Source of the DNA: Candidatus Bipolaricaulota bacterium
GTDB taxonomy: Bacteria > Bipolaricaulota > Bipolaricaulia > Bipolaricaulales > Bipolaricaulaceae
Length of the DNA: 7,869 bases
Assembly (NCBI GenBank): GCA_021163465.1
Contig: JAGGWU010000072.1
Span: forward strand, 1 to 7,869
Direction: 5' to 3'
Shown: positions 6,747 to 7,869 of the stretch, piece after piece
Position numbering within the stretch: position 1 is the stretch's first letter
Layout of the letters: every line of letters starts with the position of its first letter
The notes under the pieces: model-generated
Database searches by the model: none
Told to the model about the DNA's origin: nothing
The model's input: the letters and a program-made list of their open reading frames with translations, nothing else
Made by a program: the position numbers and the translations under genes

Positions 6747-7035
6747 CCCCTGAAGCCAGCCCTTGATCTCTTCCACCGCTTCGTATCCCGCCTCCGAGAG
6801 GAGATCCAAGAGGCACTTCCTCTGCTCCCCGTACCCCTCCAGAGTGGAACACAACGCCGGATCGTGGTTTCCTCATCCCGGCCCCGATTAAGCCCTGCAG
6901 GATTGGCACTTCCGTCAGGGTGGCGAAGTACATCGGCGCCCCGGCCACCAACACCCCGTCGGAAAGATACGGCAGGATCATCTTGGCGTAGTCCCAGGTG
7001 GAGTGCATCCACGCCCTCCCCTCCTCCCGGTCCAT
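6747..7035 (-). pseudogene. Broken flavodoxin-like / NAD(P)H-dependent FMN reductase-like remnant
   Basis: After the permease stop, an ATG at 7035 opens a frame reading YLSDGVLVAGAPMYFATLTE (residues 23-42). This resembles the strand-loop of flavodoxin-fold reductases, where a 'DGvi...sPvYf' segment contacts the flavin. Near 6872-6868 the natural-looking sequence jumps to another minus-strand frame, NHDPALCSTLEGYGEQRK followed by LLDLLSEAGYEAVEEIKGWL, ending near 6747 without its own stop there. The original frame runs into unlikely sequence and stops at 6730. Family members are usually near 150-220 residues and begin with a phosphate-binding loop, which is missing here. So this is both truncated at the front and frame-shifted. 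The family call is tentative. Confidence 0.45.
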
Positions 7036-7045
7036 CCAGGTCGCC

Positions 7046-7828
7046 TCACTCCACCGTGGCCCGGCGGAACATCCACTGGGCAAAAAGGACCATGGCCAGT
7101 GCCAATCCCGCGATCACCGCGATCCCCGGGTACATCGCCCCCCAATTCCAGCCGTGCAGGATAAGCTCCCGGATGGGGGCCACCGCATGGCTCACCGGGT
7201 TCACCTTGGCGATGGCCGAGAGCCAGCCCGGCATTGCCGCCCGGGGAAAGAGGGCGTTGCTGGTGAAGATAAGCGGCATGGTGAGGAAGTTCACCAACGC
7301 CATCAGCGTCTCTTGCGTTTTGATGGTCACGGCCATGGACAGGGAAAAGCCGCTCAGGATGGTGCTGAAGATCATGGCGATGAGGACGATGAGAACGATT
7401 CCGGCGGGACCGGAGGCGAACCGCACTCCGAGCCCCAGGGCGATGAGCACGATGATCAGTACCTGAAATCCGCCCTGGATCGCGGCGGCGAGCATCTTCC
7501 CCAAGGGGATCGCCCCCCGAGAGATCGGCGCCGCCATCATCTTCTCCAGGTATCCGATCCGTCGGTCCCAGATGATGGAGATCCCGGAGAAGACCCCGCC
7601 GAAGAGGACCGTCATCAGGATGATTCCCGGGGTCATGAAGGCGAGGTAACTTTGGGTGCCGAGCATCTGCTGAACGTAAGGGCTCCTCGAGAAACCCTGC
7701 ATCACGTTCCCCATGAGCCCGAGCCACAAAAGCGGCTGGACCAGGGTCACCGCCACCCGCACCTTGGCCCGGAGGAACTTGATGAGCTCCCGCCAAGCTA
7801 CGTACCAAACATCCGCGAGGAACATCAT
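7046..7828 (-). CDS. ABC-2 type transporter permease
   Basis: This 260-residue integral membrane protein would form the channel half of an ABC exporter of the ABC-2 (DrrB/NodJ-like) class. A short amphipathic N-terminus (WYVAWRELIKFLRAKVRV) leads into about six hydrophobic segments near 24-45, 66-87, 113-135, 142-168, 176-193 and 230-253. The cytoplasmic loop IWDRRIGYLEKMMAAPISR (86-104) is the conserved site thought to touch the ATPase subunit. LTMPLIFTSNALFP (182-195) and NPVSHAVAPIRE (210-221) are also family-typical. The ATG at 7828 overlaps the stop of the upstream partial gene and has AGGAGG at a good distance. Exported substrate is unknown; drugs, lipids and polysaccharides are all possible for this class. 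Confidence 0.92.
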   Translation of the reverse strand: MMFLADVWYVAWRELIKFLRAKVRVAVTLVQPLLWLGLMGNVMQGFSRSPYVQQMLGTQSYLAFMTPGIILMTVLFGGVFSGISIIWDRRIGYLEKMMAAPISRGAIPLGKMLAAAIQGGFQVLIIVLIALGLGVRFASGPAGIVLIVLIAMIFSTILSGFSLSMAVTIKTQETLMALVNFLTMPLIFTSNALFPRAAMPGWLSAIAKVNPVSHAVAPIRELILHGWNWGAMYPGIAVIAGLALAMVLFAQWMFRRATVE

Positions 7829-7869
7829 CGGCGGATCCTCCTGGCCATGACCCGGCTCCGGATGAGCTC
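7825..7869 (-). CDS. Last 14 codons of an upstream gene, probably the ABC transporter ATPase
   Basis: One minus-strand frame from the window edge reads ELIRSRVMARRIRR and stops with a TGA at 7827-7825. The TGA overlaps the permease ATG by two bases in the arrangement ATGA. Such coupling is typical of the ATP-binding subunit preceding an ABC-2 permease. Too little remains to identify the protein, and the frame choice rests only on the overlap. Confidence 0.4.
   Translation of the reverse strand, partial: ELIRSRVMARRIRR
7837..7842 (-). promoter_or_regulatory. Shine-Dalgarno site of the permease gene
   Basis: AGGAGG on the minus strand sits eight bases before the ATG at 7828. It is the only full-consensus site placed before a gene in the window, and it supports 7828 over the second in-frame ATG at 7825. 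Confidence 0.7.

Noticed and set aside
6858..6872. GNHDP as evidence of a metallophosphatase
   Set aside because: The four-residue word is isolated in a shifted frame directly after a stop, with none of the other metallophosphatase motifs nearby.

Overview
The window is a GC-rich bacterial chromosome segment. It holds four complete, well-supported genes (ABC-class ATPase, HD-GYP protein, DNA polymerase IV, ABC-2 permease), one probable methyltransferase, and several broken or partial coding stretches between them. The c-di-GMP type HD-GYP protein, the dinB gene and the -10/-35 style promoters show that this is a bacterium. Arg/Glu/Lys-rich proteins with GC-rich third codon positions, and promoter boxes lying almost on top of start codons, would suit a thermophilic or deep-branching lineage. 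I cannot assign a phylum from the sequence alone.

Layout, left to right. At 3-366 (+) there is the 3' end of an unrecognised gene whose reading frame changes near position 180. At 434-1270 (+) is a SAM-dependent methyltransferase-like protein. It converges on a long minus-strand group running 5395 to 1394: a PAS-GAF-GAF-HD-GYP signalling protein, about 360 bases of apparently decayed coding sequence, and an ABC-class ATPase of the COG3044 / MRB1590 type. dinB (DNA polymerase IV) runs the other way at 5507-6646 and shares a 111-base divergent control region with the HD-GYP gene. dinB converges on a second minus-strand group: the last codons of an upstream gene (probably an ABC transporter ATPase), an ABC-2 type permease coupled to it by ATGA, and a broken flavodoxin-like remnant.

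How it may work together. The HD-GYP protein is predicted to degrade cyclic di-GMP in response to signals sensed by its PAS and GAF domains. The ATPase downstream is likely a nucleic-acid-binding ABC ATPase, with possible transcription of its own. The permease and its truncated upstream partner would form an exporter. I see no CRISPR array, no transposon, no toxin-antitoxin pair, and no convincing new multi-gene system. The points most worth a second look are three broken coding stretches between intact genes, two genes (ATPase and dinB) that lack a Shine-Dalgarno site and have a -10 box right at the start codon, and the pairing of an MRB1590-like ATPase with a c-di-GMP phosphodiesterase.
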